Shown in pieces: positions 1 through 9,201 of a stretch of DNA of 64,000 nucleotides. Below the pieces are notes generated by a model that was given only the letters and a program-made list of their open reading frames with translations, had not been told where the DNA came from and did no database searches. The translations under genes were made by a program, and so were the position numbers. Source of the DNA: Flaviaesturariibacter aridisoli (lineage in GTDB: Bacteria; Bacteroidota; Bacteroidia; Chitinophagales; Chitinophagaceae); the NCBI RefSeq assembly GCF_004343705.1, contig NZ_SKFH01000013.1, positions 1-64,000 of the forward strand, given 5' to 3'. How positions within the stretch are numbered: the first letter of the stretch is position 1; each line of letters begins with the position of its first letter.

Positions 1-175
1 CGTGAGCCGTGAGCCGTGAGGCGTGAGGCGTGAGGCGTGAGGCGTGAGGCGTGAGGCGTGAGGCGTGAGCCGTGAGCCGTGAGCCGTGAGCCGTGAGGCG
101 TGAGGCGTGAGGCGTGAGGCGTGAGGCGTGAGGCGTGAGCCGTGAGGCGTGAGGCGTGAGGCGTGAGGCGTGAAG
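1..175. repeat. 7-bp tandem repeat, unit CGTGAG(G/C)
   Basis: About 25 head-to-tail copies of a 7-mer run in perfect register from the window edge. Only the seventh base varies, switching between G and C in blocks; the last unit is CGTGAAG. The same 7-mer recurs near 42.4, 43.6 and 44.5 kb. A short inverted arm of it lies at 249-270. It sits beyond the 3' end of the leftward kinase gene, and the array probably continues to the left of the window. Confidence 0.95.
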
Positions 176-199
176 CGTCAGCGCTGACGTCTGGTAACG

Positions 200-230
200 G
201 AAGAACGGATGCCTTTGGCATCCGTTCTTC
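200..230. terminator. perfect hairpin between heptamer arms
   Basis: A 14-bp perfect stem (200-213 with 217-230) closes a 3-base loop. It lies 34 bp beyond the stop of the leftward CheB/CheR/kinase gene. Neither strand has a long T-run after the stem, so it may end transcription only weakly or act as an RNA 3' stabiliser. Confidence 0.55.
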
Positions 231-248
231 ATTTCCGGGCATTGCGGG

Positions 249-270
249 CTCACGGCTCACGCCTCACGCT
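249..270. repeat. inverted arm of the 7-mer repeat
   Basis: Three units of the reverse complement of the 1-175 heptamer (GCTCACG, GCTCACG, CCTCACG) lie here, so the hairpin at 200-230 is framed by inverted arms. Confidence 0.8.
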
Positions 271-3200
271 CCGGCCGTGGCCTGCTCGCGCCGCTCCTGG
301 TGCAGGGGCAGCACGATCACAAAGGTGCTGCCTTCGCCTTCTTTGCTGTGGGCGGTGATCACGCCGTTGTGGCGGTCGATGATTTTCTTGGTGATGGCAA
401 GGCCGATGCCGGTACCCTCGTACTTCTCGCGCGAGTGGAGGCGCTGGAAGATGGTGAAGATCTTGTTGGCGTACTGGTCGTCGAAGCCGATACCGTTGTC
501 GGAAATGATGAGGCGCAGGTAGGGCCCGTCTTCCACGGGTGGCGCGGCTACGTCCGGCATCGAAATGCGCTCGCAGCGCAGGCGGATATGTGGCGTCACG
601 CCGGGGCGGGTGAATTTGAGGGCGTTGCTGATGATGTTCTGCAGTACCTGCCGCAGTTGGCCGGGCACGGCTTCCAGCAGGGGCATCCGGTCCACGTCTA
701 CCTGGGCGCCCTTTTCTTCGATGGACAGCTCGAGATCGCTGAGCACCTCTCCTACGATGGCGTTGAGGTCCACTTGTTCAAAAAAATGGTTCACTGACAG
801 GCGGGAGTAGGCCAGCAGGTCGTTGATCAGCTTGGTCATCCGCGCCGAGGAGTTGATGATCCGGGTGATATAGTCCATGGCCCCTTCATCGGCGCCGCCG
901 AGGTAACGGTCGCGGATGATGTTGCTGAAGATGTGGATCTTCCGCAGGGGTTCTTTCAGGTCGTGGGAGGCTACCGAGGCAAACTGGAGCAGCTCGGCGT
1001 TGGAGCTTTCAAGGTCGGCATTGCTGCGCGTCAGCTCCTGGGTGCGCTCGGCCACCTTTTGCTCGAGGATGTCGTGGAGGCGCTGCAGCTCGCGGTTCTT
1101 TTCGTGCAGCTGGCGTTCGGCTTCCTCGGCGTGGCTGACATCCACGAGCGCGCCTACCATGCGGTAGGGAACGCCGAACTCGTCGGAGATGACGGCGCCG
1201 CGACCCGAAATGCTGGCATACGACCCGTCTTCTTTCTGAAGGCGGAAGCGGGCAGTCCAGTTGCGGCCGGTGTTGATGGACTCGTGAATGCTGTGTTCCA
1301 CCATCGTCTTGTCTTCCGGGTGGATGTAGTCCATCCAAAGCGTCGGACGCTGGATCTGGCCGTCGTGGAATTCCGCACCGATGAGGCGGTAGAATGTTTC
1401 GCTCCACCACATTTCATTCTGCACGAGGTTCCAGTCCCACACCATATCGTTGGTGCTGGCGGCGATGAGGCGGAAGCGTTCTTCACTGGAGGCCAGTTCG
1501 GCCGTGCGGTGCGTTACTTTTTCTTCAAGCGATGCGTTGAGCAACTTGAGGTTTTCCTTGGTGCGCACGAGCTCGTGGTAGTTGCGGCGCAGCTTTTCTT
1601 CCGCTTCTTTTTTCTCGGTGATGTCGGTCCAGCTGAGCACAAGGCCATCGGGCATGCGCACGCCCACTACTTCGTACCACACGGGATTACCAGCCTTTTG
1701 CAGCATCAACTCGGTGTGGAGGCTTTTGTCGGTTTCCACCACTTCCACGCATTTGCTGAAGAGTCCCGTGTGGGCGATCTCGGGGAGGTGGGCGCGGAGT
1801 GAGCCGTTGAGGTATTCGTAATTGCGCTTGCCCATGAGCGTGTCGGCGGCATGGTTGGCGGCTTTGCAGGTAAAATCGATGATATGCCCGTCGAGGTCGC
1901 GCACGGCGGAAAGGGCCAGCACGGCGCTGAGCGACGCATTGAATACACCCTTGATGATATGGTGCAGCTCGCGGGTGGCGGTGATGTCGAAAAAGGTGAT
2001 CACCACGCCGTCCACAAGGTGGTCGCGGCGGATATAGGGCAGGATGCGCATCAACACCACGCGATCGCCATTGGTGTTGACTTCCTTTTCAATCTGCACC
2101 TGTTTTTCGAGCACACGCTTGACGTCCTCCATGAGGTTCTCGTCGCGCACGTTGGTCGAAATATGCTCGATGGGGCGGCCCACGTCGGAGTCGATCAGGT
2201 TGATGAGCTGCACGGCTGCCGGGTTGAATTTCCGGATACGGCCGTTGCGGTCTACAAACACCTGCCCGATCTCGGTGGAGCGGAAGTAGTTGTTGAGGTC
2301 GTCGTTGAGTTCCAGCAATTCCTTGATCCGGAGCTGGTGCTCGGTATTAAGTGTATGGAGTTCTTCGTTGAGCGATTGGAGCTCCTCGTTGGAAGACTGC
2401 AATTCTTCATTTGCCGAAAGCAATTCTTCGTTGCTCGACTGCAGCTCCTCGTTGGTGGTCTCGAGGCTTTCGACAGCCATCTGCAGGTTCATCCGCGTTT
2501 CTTTCAGCTCGTCTTCGAGCTCGGCCAGGTACCCCGCCGTTTCGGGGTCGCCGGGCACGGACACCTCGCCGTGGCTGCGAAACTGCACCGCTTCGTGGCC
2601 TTCCCCGAACACGATCATGATAAGGCCGTCGGGTTTTGCCGGCGGCTTGATGATCAGTTGCACGGGGCGGTCCTCGCTGTCCGGGCGCGGGCGCACCTGC
2701 AGCGCCACCTTGGTGCCCTCCTTCAGGGCCTTTCGCAGTCCCGAGTTGAGGGCGATGGCGAGCTCGGGGCCGACCATCTTCAATACGTTGAGCGTGACGA
2801 TCTTTTTCGGCAGCGACAGGTAGTGCCGGAAATCGCCGAGGCCTTCCTTGATCTCGTAGTTGCGATCTACGTATACGGCGGCGTAGCGGTATTCGTCGGT
2901 CAGGATGTTCCGGAAGTCTTCGGCCAGCTCGCGGGCCGTGGTGTTTTCCTTTACGATATTGCTCACGCGGCTTTCGCGCAGCGGGCGCGACGTATCGTAC
3001 ACCTGCTGGGTGGGCTTTTCATTGCCGGTCTTCCGGTAGATCTTCCACTTGCTGCTCACTTCCTGCAGCGACGAGCTGATCGAGGCGGGGATCTCGCTGG
3101 GGCCGAGAAAGAGGATGCCGCCGGTATTGAGACCATATTGAAGGGTCGAAAAAACGCGGCGCTGCAACACGTTGTTCATATAGATCAGCATGTTGCGGCA

Positions 3201-4451
3201 GGTAACGATATCGTTCTTGATAAAAGGCGGATCCTTCAGGATGTTGTGGCGGGCAAAGACGATCTGCTTGCGCAGGGCGGCATTCACGTGGTAATGCGAG
3301 CCCTGCTTGGTGAAGTAACGCTCCAGCAGCTCGGGCTCGATGTCGGCGAGCAGTGGCGCCGGGTAGCTACCGCGCGCGGCGGTCTCCACCGCTTCGATGT
3401 CGATGTCGGTAGCGAAGATCTTGATCTCCAGGTCGCGGTCGATACGGCGGAGGTGCTCGTTGATGAGGATGCCGATGGAGTAAGCCTCCTGGCCGGTGCT
3501 GCAGGCCGTGACCCAAACCTTCAGCACATCGCCTTCGCCTTTGGATCGGATGATCTCCGGAAGCACTTCCCGGGCGAAGATGTCGAAGGCCGCGTGGTCG
3601 CGGAAGAACTTCGTGACGCCGATGAGAAATTCCTGTCCCAGCGCTTTGCATTCCTCGCCGTCGCGGCGCAGCTGGTCGAGGTATTCGGTGAAGTCCTTGA
3701 TACCCACATGGTGCATGCGGCGGAGGATACGGCGCAGGATGGTGGGCGATTTATAGTTGTGAAAGTCGTAGCCGCAGCTTTTTTCGATAAGGGTCAGCAC
3801 TTCGGGCAGCGAGGCCTCGTTGGGACGGCCTTCGTTGACGCGGCGGCCGGGTTTCTCGCGGGCGTGGTTCATAATTTCCTCGGGCATCTGCCCGGGGCTC
3901 AGCACAAAGTCGGCATAGCCGGCGGCGATCGCGCTGTTGGGCATTCCGTCGAACTTGGCGCTGTGGGGGTCCTGCACGATGATGAGGCCGCCGTGCTGCT
4001 GCACAGCTTCGATGCCCCGGGTGCCGTCGGTGCCGGTGCCCGAGAGGATGACGGCGATGGCCCGCTCGCCCTGGTCTTCGGCCATCGATTTCAAAAAGAT
4101 GTCGATGGCGGTATTGATCGAATTGTCGAAATGCTTTTCGCTGAGCTGCAGGCGCCCGTCTTGCAGTTTCAGCAACTTGTCGTTCGGGATAACGTAGACG
4201 CTGTTCGGCTCGAGCTGGCGGTCGTGGACGGCTTCGTACACCTTCATTTTGGTGTGCTTCGACACCAGCTCCACAAGGAGGCTTTTATAATCCGGAGAAA
4301 GGTGCTGGATAATGACGAACGAGCAGTTCGAATCCGGCGGCATGTGGTCGAAAAACTCATGAATGGCTTCCAGTCCGCCTGCGGAGGCGCCGATCGCAAC
4401 AACGAATTGTTCCTGTGTTTGCGTAGGGGGTATGATGGGCTCTCGATCCAT
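264..4451 (-). CDS. CheB-CheR-PAS hybrid sensor histidine kinase
   Basis: A 1395-residue multidomain signalling protein. A CheB methylesterase domain lies at about 16-190, with GASAGG near 20-25 and SGTGTDGTRG. A CheR methyltransferase domain lies at about 215-480, with the SAM motif ACSTGQEAY and CRNMLIYM. A glutamate-rich coiled coil of repeated NEELQS units is near 650-715, followed by PAS/PAC domains. HisKA has the phospho-acceptor His near 1163 (ASHDLKEP), and the HATPase has DNGIGF and GTGIGLAI. There is no receiver domain and no transmembrane segment, so a cytoplasmic kinase acting on separate regulators is expected. It is the last gene of an operon 30 bp after the phytochrome gene, which itself has no output domain, so this kinase may be its partner (inference). 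Confidence 0.93.
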   Translation of the reverse strand: MDREPIIPPTQTQEQFVVAIGASAGGLEAIHEFFDHMPPDSNCSFVIIQHLSPDYKSLLVELVSKHTKMKVYEAVHDRQLEPNSVYVIPNDKLLKLQDGRLQLSEKHFDNSINTAIDIFLKSMAEDQGERAIAVILSGTGTDGTRGIEAVQQHGGLIIVQDPHSAKFDGMPNSAIAAGYADFVLSPGQMPEEIMNHAREKPGRRVNEGRPNEASLPEVLTLIEKSCGYDFHNYKSPTILRRILRRMHHVGIKDFTEYLDQLRRDGEECKALGQEFLIGVTKFFRDHAAFDIFAREVLPEIIRSKGEGDVLKVWVTACSTGQEAYSIGILINEHLRRIDRDLEIKIFATDIDIEAVETAARGSYPAPLLADIEPELLERYFTKQGSHYHVNAALRKQIVFARHNILKDPPFIKNDIVTCRNMLIYMNNVLQRRVFSTLQYGLNTGGILFLGPSEIPASISSSLQEVSSKWKIYRKTGNEKPTQQVYDTSRPLRESRVSNIVKENTTARELAEDFRNILTDEYRYAAVYVDRNYEIKEGLGDFRHYLSLPKKIVTLNVLKMVGPELAIALNSGLRKALKEGTKVALQVRPRPDSEDRPVQLIIKPPAKPDGLIMIVFGEGHEAVQFRSHGEVSVPGDPETAGYLAELEDELKETRMNLQMAVESLETTNEELQSSNEELLSANEELQSSNEELQSLNEELHTLNTEHQLRIKELLELNDDLNNYFRSTEIGQVFVDRNGRIRKFNPAAVQLINLIDSDVGRPIEHISTNVRDENLMEDVKRVLEKQVQIEKEVNTNGDRVVLMRILPYIRRDHLVDGVVITFFDITATRELHHIIKGVFNASLSAVLALSAVRDLDGHIIDFTCKAANHAADTLMGKRNYEYLNGSLRAHLPEIAHTGLFSKCVEVVETDKSLHTELMLQKAGNPVWYEVVGVRMPDGLVLSWTDITEKKEAEEKLRRNYHELVRTKENLKLLNASLEEKVTHRTAELASSEERFRLIAASTNDMVWDWNLVQNEMWWSETFYRLIGAEFHDGQIQRPTLWMDYIHPEDKTMVEHSIHESINTGRNWTARFRLQKEDGSYASISGRGAVISDEFGVPYRMVGALVDVSHAEEAERQLHEKNRELQRLHDILEQKVAERTQELTRSNADLESSNAELLQFASVASHDLKEPLRKIHIFSNIIRDRYLGGADEGAMDYITRIINSSARMTKLINDLLAYSRLSVNHFFEQVDLNAIVGEVLSDLELSIEEKGAQVDVDRMPLLEAVPGQLRQVLQNIISNALKFTRPGVTPHIRLRCERISMPDVAAPPVEDGPYLRLIISDNGIGFDDQYANKIFTIFQRLHSREKYEGTGIGLAITKKIIDRHNGVITAHSKEGEGSTFVIVLPLHQERREQATAGA

Positions 4452-4481
4452 TGCTAAGGGTGCACTAAATTAAGGTAATTG

Positions 4482-5981
4482 TTATACCTGTGCGGTTTTT
4501 AGCGTGTACTCCAGCAAAAACTGGCGAAAGGTTTCCGCAACCTGCTCTTCCGTATCGGTCCACTCGGGCGCCGTCCCGTTCACCGTCTGTTGCCACACCT
4601 GGAAGGAATGGCGTGGGTGGTATCGTCTTCCATCGCTCTCGAAACGGACCGTTTCGTTGGGATTGCCGCCCCAGTCGATACGGCGGACCGCTTCCTTGCG
4701 GAAGGCCAGGAGGTATTGACCGCGTTCCGCGCGAATGGGCAGGGCGAGCAGCCCCGATGCGGCTTCGGCAAACCGGTCGCCGCCATCGTACACGGCGGTG
4801 ATGCTCGGCTGCTGGTACAGGCGGTTGATGCCGTGGGTCTGCAGCCAGTACACGAGGTCCTGCACATCGGCGGGCGCCGGCGTACTGCCCCAGGATTGCA
4901 CCGAGCGTTGCTGCACCAGTGCCACCCCGTCGGCCTGCAGGAGGTCGAGGAGGGATTCGGATTGCTGACCGAGGCCATCGCCCAGGTTGCCGGCGGCAAA
5001 TACCGATTCGGTCACGCGCGCGATACCCGCATGCCCTTCGGCCTTGCGGAAGGCAGACTGTGCATCTTCCACCGCGCCGATCTTAGCGGTGATAAAGGTC
5101 GATAGCATCTCAAACACCGAGCACTCCTGGTAGCTGAGGTAGCGCGGCGACCGGTGATGGCAGGCAATGAGGCCCCAGAGCTTCCCGTTTTTCAGGATAC
5201 GGGTAGACATGGAAGCGGTCACCTGCATGTTGCGCAGGTACTCGATGTGCACCGAGGCCACGCTCCGCAGGTTGCTGTTCGAAAGGTCAGTGAAGGAATG
5301 CGTCAACGGGTTCAGTACCGGGTATAGCCGGATCGGTGTATAGTCTACGTTGGGAATAAGGCGGTAGGGATTTTTCCGGTACAGCTCGCGCGCCTGCTTC
5401 GGAATATCGGAGGCCGGGAAAAACTGGTACAGGTAGCTTTCCATACCGGCTTCCTTTTCCTCGGCGATCACCTCGCCGTTCCACTCTTTGTCGAAGCGGT
5501 AGATCATCACCTTGTCAAAGCCCGAGAAGGCTTTGAGCTCGCGGGCGATGATACGGCTGGCTTCCACCACGCCTTCGGCGCTTTCGATCGCTGCTATGGC
5601 GTATTTGAGCGGTTCGTACAGGTCAACGAAGGTGGCCTGCTCGTCTTCGAGCTTTTCCACTTCCATCAGCACGTAGCCGTCCACCGGCTCCACGATGAGC
5701 AGGCATTTATGCCCGTTTAGGGTGACGGTGAGCGGGAACTTCCCGTCGCGCACGGAAGCGAGGCGGGCGGCAAGGCGTTCGAGCTGCGCAGCGCTGATGC
5801 GGTCGTGCAGGGTGCTGCCGGCCAGTTCTTCGGGCTCGATACCCAGCAAGGTGGCGCTGTTCTCGCTGCATTGCAGGATGCGCCAGCTACCGGATTCGAC
5901 TACCAGCAATACGCCGTGCGGCTGCACCAGGTTGGTCTGGTTCAGGGGCACGCGCCCGCAAAATTCAGAGTCGAAGTTCAT
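4482..5981 (-). CDS. bphP: bacteriophytochrome photosensory core without kinase
   Basis: A 499-residue red/far-red photoreceptor core. It has a PAS domain with the N-terminal Cys8 expected to bind biliverdin and QPHGVLL at 20-26. The GAF domain carries PASDIP at 189-194 and the pocket His pair at 275-276. The PHY domain has tongue motifs WGGNP at 437-441 and PRHSF at 456-460. The protein stops right after PHY, with no histidine kinase, GGDEF or other output. The start chosen is the ATG at 5981, which overlaps the heme oxygenase stop as ATGA; an upstream TTG at 6020 gives 13 more residues and is less likely. Its signal is probably passed by protein contact, perhaps to the next gene's kinase (inference). 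Confidence 0.93.
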   Translation of the reverse strand: MNFDSEFCGRVPLNQTNLVQPHGVLLVVESGSWRILQCSENSATLLGIEPEELAGSTLHDRISAAQLERLAARLASVRDGKFPLTVTLNGHKCLLIVEPVDGYVLMEVEKLEDEQATFVDLYEPLKYAIAAIESAEGVVEASRIIARELKAFSGFDKVMIYRFDKEWNGEVIAEEKEAGMESYLYQFFPASDIPKQARELYRKNPYRLIPNVDYTPIRLYPVLNPLTHSFTDLSNSNLRSVASVHIEYLRNMQVTASMSTRILKNGKLWGLIACHHRSPRYLSYQECSVFEMLSTFITAKIGAVEDAQSAFRKAEGHAGIARVTESVFAAGNLGDGLGQQSESLLDLLQADGVALVQQRSVQSWGSTPAPADVQDLVYWLQTHGINRLYQQPSITAVYDGGDRFAEAASGLLALPIRAERGQYLLAFRKEAVRRIDWGGNPNETVRFESDGRRYHPRHSFQVWQQTVNGTAPEWTDTEEQVAETFRQFLLEYTLKTAQV

Positions 5982-6580
5982 GCCGTTGTTACGGGCGCCG
6001 GGAGGTGTTGTTGAAGCCAAAGGTCGAAGGATTGAAAGGTGAGGAATGCCGACTGCCGGATGTCGGAATAAGGCAGGCGGGCCGAAGCCTGCGCGAAGGC
6101 GGCGAGAAAGGCCGTCCAGTAGGGACCCGTTTGCGCGCCGTAGCCGGCAAAGAAGCGCAGCGGCGCGCCGGGAAGTTGCTTCTCGAGCATGCGGCAGATG
6201 ATGCGGCCGCCGAGCGTGGAGCCTTCCAGCACATAGAGGGCGCCCCAGGCGGCAGCTTCGCCGTCGATGGGCGGCAGCTGGCCGGGAACATCCGCAAGGC
6301 CGGGCGCGGGCTCGCCCAGGGCGGCCAGGTCTTCGAGCAGCCAGGAGGCCTTCCGGCGGCCGCCGAGGTCGGGCAGCCGGGCCAAAGTCAGTTGCTCCGC
6401 GATGCGGGTTTCGAGCGGCTGGTAAAATCCATAGAAGGCACGCAGCAGACGCGCATACGCCTTGCCGTGAGTCAGGTTTTCCAGGATCGGGAGGAGGCGG
6501 GCTTCAAGGGCTTCATGTACTGCCCGTGTATCTTCCTTCAGTTGAAGGGCAACGGTGGATTGAGGGTCAGGGTGAACCAT
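5978..6580 (-). CDS. bphO: biliverdin-producing heme oxygenase
   Basis: A 200-residue helical heme oxygenase that cleaves heme to biliverdin, the phytochrome chromophore. The proximal heme ligand is His22 in TRAVHEALE, and the distal-helix motif EGSTLGGRII is present. Its stop overlaps the phytochrome ATG, so translation is probably coupled. That is the usual arrangement for a chromophore-supply gene next to its apoprotein. The ATG at 6580 is preferred over the TTG at 6607, which would add nine residues before the conserved region. Confidence 0.92.
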   Translation of the reverse strand: MVHPDPQSTVALQLKEDTRAVHEALEARLLPILENLTHGKAYARLLRAFYGFYQPLETRIAEQLTLARLPDLGGRRKASWLLEDLAALGEPAPGLADVPGQLPPIDGEAAAWGALYVLEGSTLGGRIICRMLEKQLPGAPLRFFAGYGAQTGPYWTAFLAAFAQASARLPYSDIRQSAFLTFQSFDLWLQQHLPAPVTTA

Positions 6581-6651
6581 TCGATAAAAGTAAGTAATGG
6601 AGGGCAAAACGGCGGGTCAATCAATGTTAAATACAAAGCGGCCCGGGCGCC

Positions 6652-6659
6652 TATCTTTG
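6652..6659 (+). promoter_or_regulatory. minus-7 promoter element TATCTTTG
   Basis: Exact match to the Bacteroidota TAnnTTTG minus-7 consensus, 28 bp ahead of the carboxyltransferase ATG. It lies in the divergent gap facing the photosensory operon. Confidence 0.65.
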
Positions 6660-6687
6660 CGCGGCACCTGTTAAATGCCCCTGCTGT

Positions 6688-8307
6688 ATGGAAGAAAAAA
6701 CGCCCGCGCCCCTGCGTGCACTCGTCGATAAAACGAACGCCCTGCTCGAAACCATTCATCTCGGCGGCGGCAAGAAAGCCATCGCCAAGCAAAAAGAAAA
6801 GAACAAGCTCACTGCCCGCGAGCGCATCGACTACCTCGTTGATAAAGGCCGTCCCTTTGTAGAGATCGGCGCCTTTGCCGGCTACGGCATGTACGAGGAG
6901 TACGGCGGCTGCCCGGCCGCCGGCACCGTGGCGGGCGTGGGTTACGTGAGCGGCCGCCAGTGCGTGATCGTGGCCAATGACCAGACCGTGAAGGCCGGCG
7001 CCTGGTTCCCGATCACCGGCAAGAAGAACCTCCGCCTCCAGGAGATCGCGATGCAGAATCACCTGCCCATCATTTACCTCGTAGACAGCGCCGGCGTATT
7101 CCTGCCGATGCAGGATGAGATCTTCCCCGACAAGGAACACTTCGGGCGCATCTTTTACAACAACGCGCAAATGAGCGCGGCCGGCATCGTGCAGATCGCC
7201 GCCGTCATGGGTGCCTGTGTGGCGGGTGGCGCATACCTGCCCATCATGAGCGATGAAACGCTGATGGTGGAAGGAGCCGGTTCCATCTTCCTCGCCGGTC
7301 CGTACCTCGTGAAGGCCGCTGTCGGCGAAGACATTGACGCCGAAACCCTCGGGGGCGCCGTTACGCACACCGAAATATCCGGCATCGCCGACTATAAGTT
7401 TCCCACCGAGCAGGAATGCCTGGACCAGGTGAAGAAGATCATCGACAAGCTCGGAGCCCAGAAGAACGCCGGCTTCGACCGCGCCGAAGCAAAGGCCCCT
7501 GCCCTGCCGGCTGAAGACCTGTACCGCCTCGTGGCGCCCGACAACAGCCGGCCCTACGATATGGTGGACGTGATCAAGCGGATCGTGGACGCATCGGAAT
7601 TCGAGGAGTTTAAAAAAGATTACGGCAAAACGATCGTGTGCGGCTATGCACGCATCGACGGGTGGGCCGTGGGCATCGTGGCCAACCAACGCAAGATCGT
7701 CAAGAGCAAGAAGGGCGAGATGCAGATGGGCGGCGTGATCTACAACGACAGCGCCGACAAAGCCGCGCGCTTTATCCTCAACTGCAACCAGAAGCGGATC
7801 CCGCTGCTGTTCCTGCAGGACGTTACCGGCTTCATGGTCGGCTCGCGCTCCGAGCACAGCGGCATTATCAAGGACGGCGCCAAGCTGGTCAACGCCGTGG
7901 CCAATTCGGTGGTGCCCAAGATCACCATCGTGGTGGGCAACTCGTATGGCGCGGGCAACTACGCCATGTGCGGCAAGGCCTACGACCCGCGTTTCATCTA
8001 TGCCTGGCCGGGCGCCAGGATCGCGGTGATGGGTGGCGAGCAGGCCGCCAAAACGCTGCTGCAGATCCAGGTGGCGAGCCTGAAGGCCAAGGGCGAAACG
8101 ATCTCCCCCGAAGTGGAGTCTGAATTGCTGCAGCGCATCAAGGGACGGTACGAAGAGCAAACGACGCCGTATTACGCCGCGGCGCGTCTTTGGGTGGATG
8201 CGATCATCGACCCGGTGGACACGCGCCGCGTGGTTTCCGAAGCGATCCACGCCGCCCAGCAGGCGCCGGTAGAGAAGGAATTCCGCACCGGCGTTTTCCA
8301 GGTTTAA
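6688..8307 (+). CDS. acyl-CoA carboxylase carboxyltransferase subunit (MCC-beta-like)
   Basis: A 539-residue biotin-dependent carboxyltransferase with paired crotonase-fold N and C halves. Such subunits move carboxyl from biotin to methylcrotonyl-, propionyl- or related acyl-CoA. Visible features are the N-terminal KLTARERIDYLVD block, the acyl-CoA region around DSAGVFLPMQDEIFPD (typical of methylcrotonyl-CoA carboxylase beta chains), and the biotin-side GYARIDGWAVGIVANQ and GNSYGAGNYAMCG. The length is normal. No biotin carboxylase or carrier gene is in the window, so the partner is encoded elsewhere. The exact acyl substrate is not settled by sequence alone. Confidence 0.9.
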   Translation: MEEKTPAPLRALVDKTNALLETIHLGGGKKAIAKQKEKNKLTARERIDYLVDKGRPFVEIGAFAGYGMYEEYGGCPAAGTVAGVGYVSGRQCVIVANDQTVKAGAWFPITGKKNLRLQEIAMQNHLPIIYLVDSAGVFLPMQDEIFPDKEHFGRIFYNNAQMSAAGIVQIAAVMGACVAGGAYLPIMSDETLMVEGAGSIFLAGPYLVKAAVGEDIDAETLGGAVTHTEISGIADYKFPTEQECLDQVKKIIDKLGAQKNAGFDRAEAKAPALPAEDLYRLVAPDNSRPYDMVDVIKRIVDASEFEEFKKDYGKTIVCGYARIDGWAVGIVANQRKIVKSKKGEMQMGGVIYNDSADKAARFILNCNQKRIPLLFLQDVTGFMVGSRSEHSGIIKDGAKLVNAVANSVVPKITIVVGNSYGAGNYAMCGKAYDPRFIYAWPGARIAVMGGEQAAKTLLQIQVASLKAKGETISPEVESELLQRIKGRYEEQTTPYYAAARLWVDAIIDPVDTRRVVSEAIHAAQQAPVEKEFRTGVFQV

Positions 8308-8397
8308 GCGGGCAACCGGGTGAGAAAAAGCACGTATCTCTTTTGAGGGGGTTTCTCTTTTTTTCTTATTTTCACGCCCAAACCTACTAACACGTTT

Positions 8398-9183
8398 ATG
8401 AGAAAATTCACGATCTGGCATATGGGTCTGTATGCCTGTCTGAGCGTAGTGCTGCTGGCTTCCTGTAAGAACGACTCCGACATTGCCGCTATGCCTGCGG
8501 TTCCCGATCAGTCCTTTACGGAGGAATTCGACACACTCAGCGCGGCCCTGCACCGCGGATGGATGGTTTACAACGGCTCCTCGCCGGTCGGTTCGGCCGT
8601 GTGGCAGGATGGCGGCGACCTCCTCCCCTGGTTTCAGCCCTACTCCAACAACGGTTCCAACGCGGGCTTCGTAGGCGCCGGCTACCTCTCCACGTCGGGT
8701 GGCTCGACCATCATCGCCAACTGGCTCATCTCGCCCCCGGTGACCCTGCAGAACGGCGACTCCATCACCTTTTACACGCGCTCTTACGTAGACGATATCT
8801 CCACCGGCGGCCTCGTTGATTCCACCGACTGGGGCAACCACATGGAGCTCCTTGCTTCTACCAAAGGCGCCAACGCGCAGCCGGGTGCCGGCAACTCGTT
8901 CGGCGACTTCAACAAGGTGCTGGTTGACATCAACCCGTACTTCTACGACGCATCGCATACGGTTACCTACTACGACAACCACACGGATCCTTCGCTGTAC
9001 AACCCGCTGGCGTATCCCATCCGCTGGACCCGCTTTGTGGGTGTGGTGCGCGACCTGGATAAGCCCACAACGGGCCGCTTCGCGTTCCGCTACCACCTGA
9101 TCGGCGGCGGCAATGCCGGCTACGGCTCGGGCGTGGCTGTGGACAAAGTAGAATACAAAAGCGCATCCCGCGCCTCTAACTAA
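8398..9183 (+). CDS. choice-of-anchor J domain lipoprotein
   Basis: A 261-residue lipoprotein with a signal peptide ending in the lipobox LLASC. The mature part starts with an EEFDTL segment and follows the choice-of-anchor J pattern: a beta-sandwich with WLISPPVTLQNGDSITFYTR, then GRFAFRYHL near the end. It is probably exported to the outer membrane surface. It is followed 18 bp later by a paralogue of the same length class, suggesting a duplicated pair transcribed together. No enzymatic motif is visible. Confidence 0.8.
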   Translation: MRKFTIWHMGLYACLSVVLLASCKNDSDIAAMPAVPDQSFTEEFDTLSAALHRGWMVYNGSSPVGSAVWQDGGDLLPWFQPYSNNGSNAGFVGAGYLSTSGGSTIIANWLISPPVTLQNGDSITFYTRSYVDDISTGGLVDSTDWGNHMELLASTKGANAQPGAGNSFGDFNKVLVDINPYFYDASHTVTYYDNHTDPSLYNPLAYPIRWTRFVGVVRDLDKPTTGRFAFRYHLIGGGNAGYGSGVAVDKVEYKSASRASN

Positions 9184-9201
9184 CCAAACTAACAACGCGA
9201 C

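Noticed and set aside
1851-4457. Long plus-strand open frame of 868 codons opposite the CheB/CheR/kinase gene
   Set aside because: It is the antisense shadow of a high-GC coding sequence; the minus-strand frame has full domain signatures, while this one has none.
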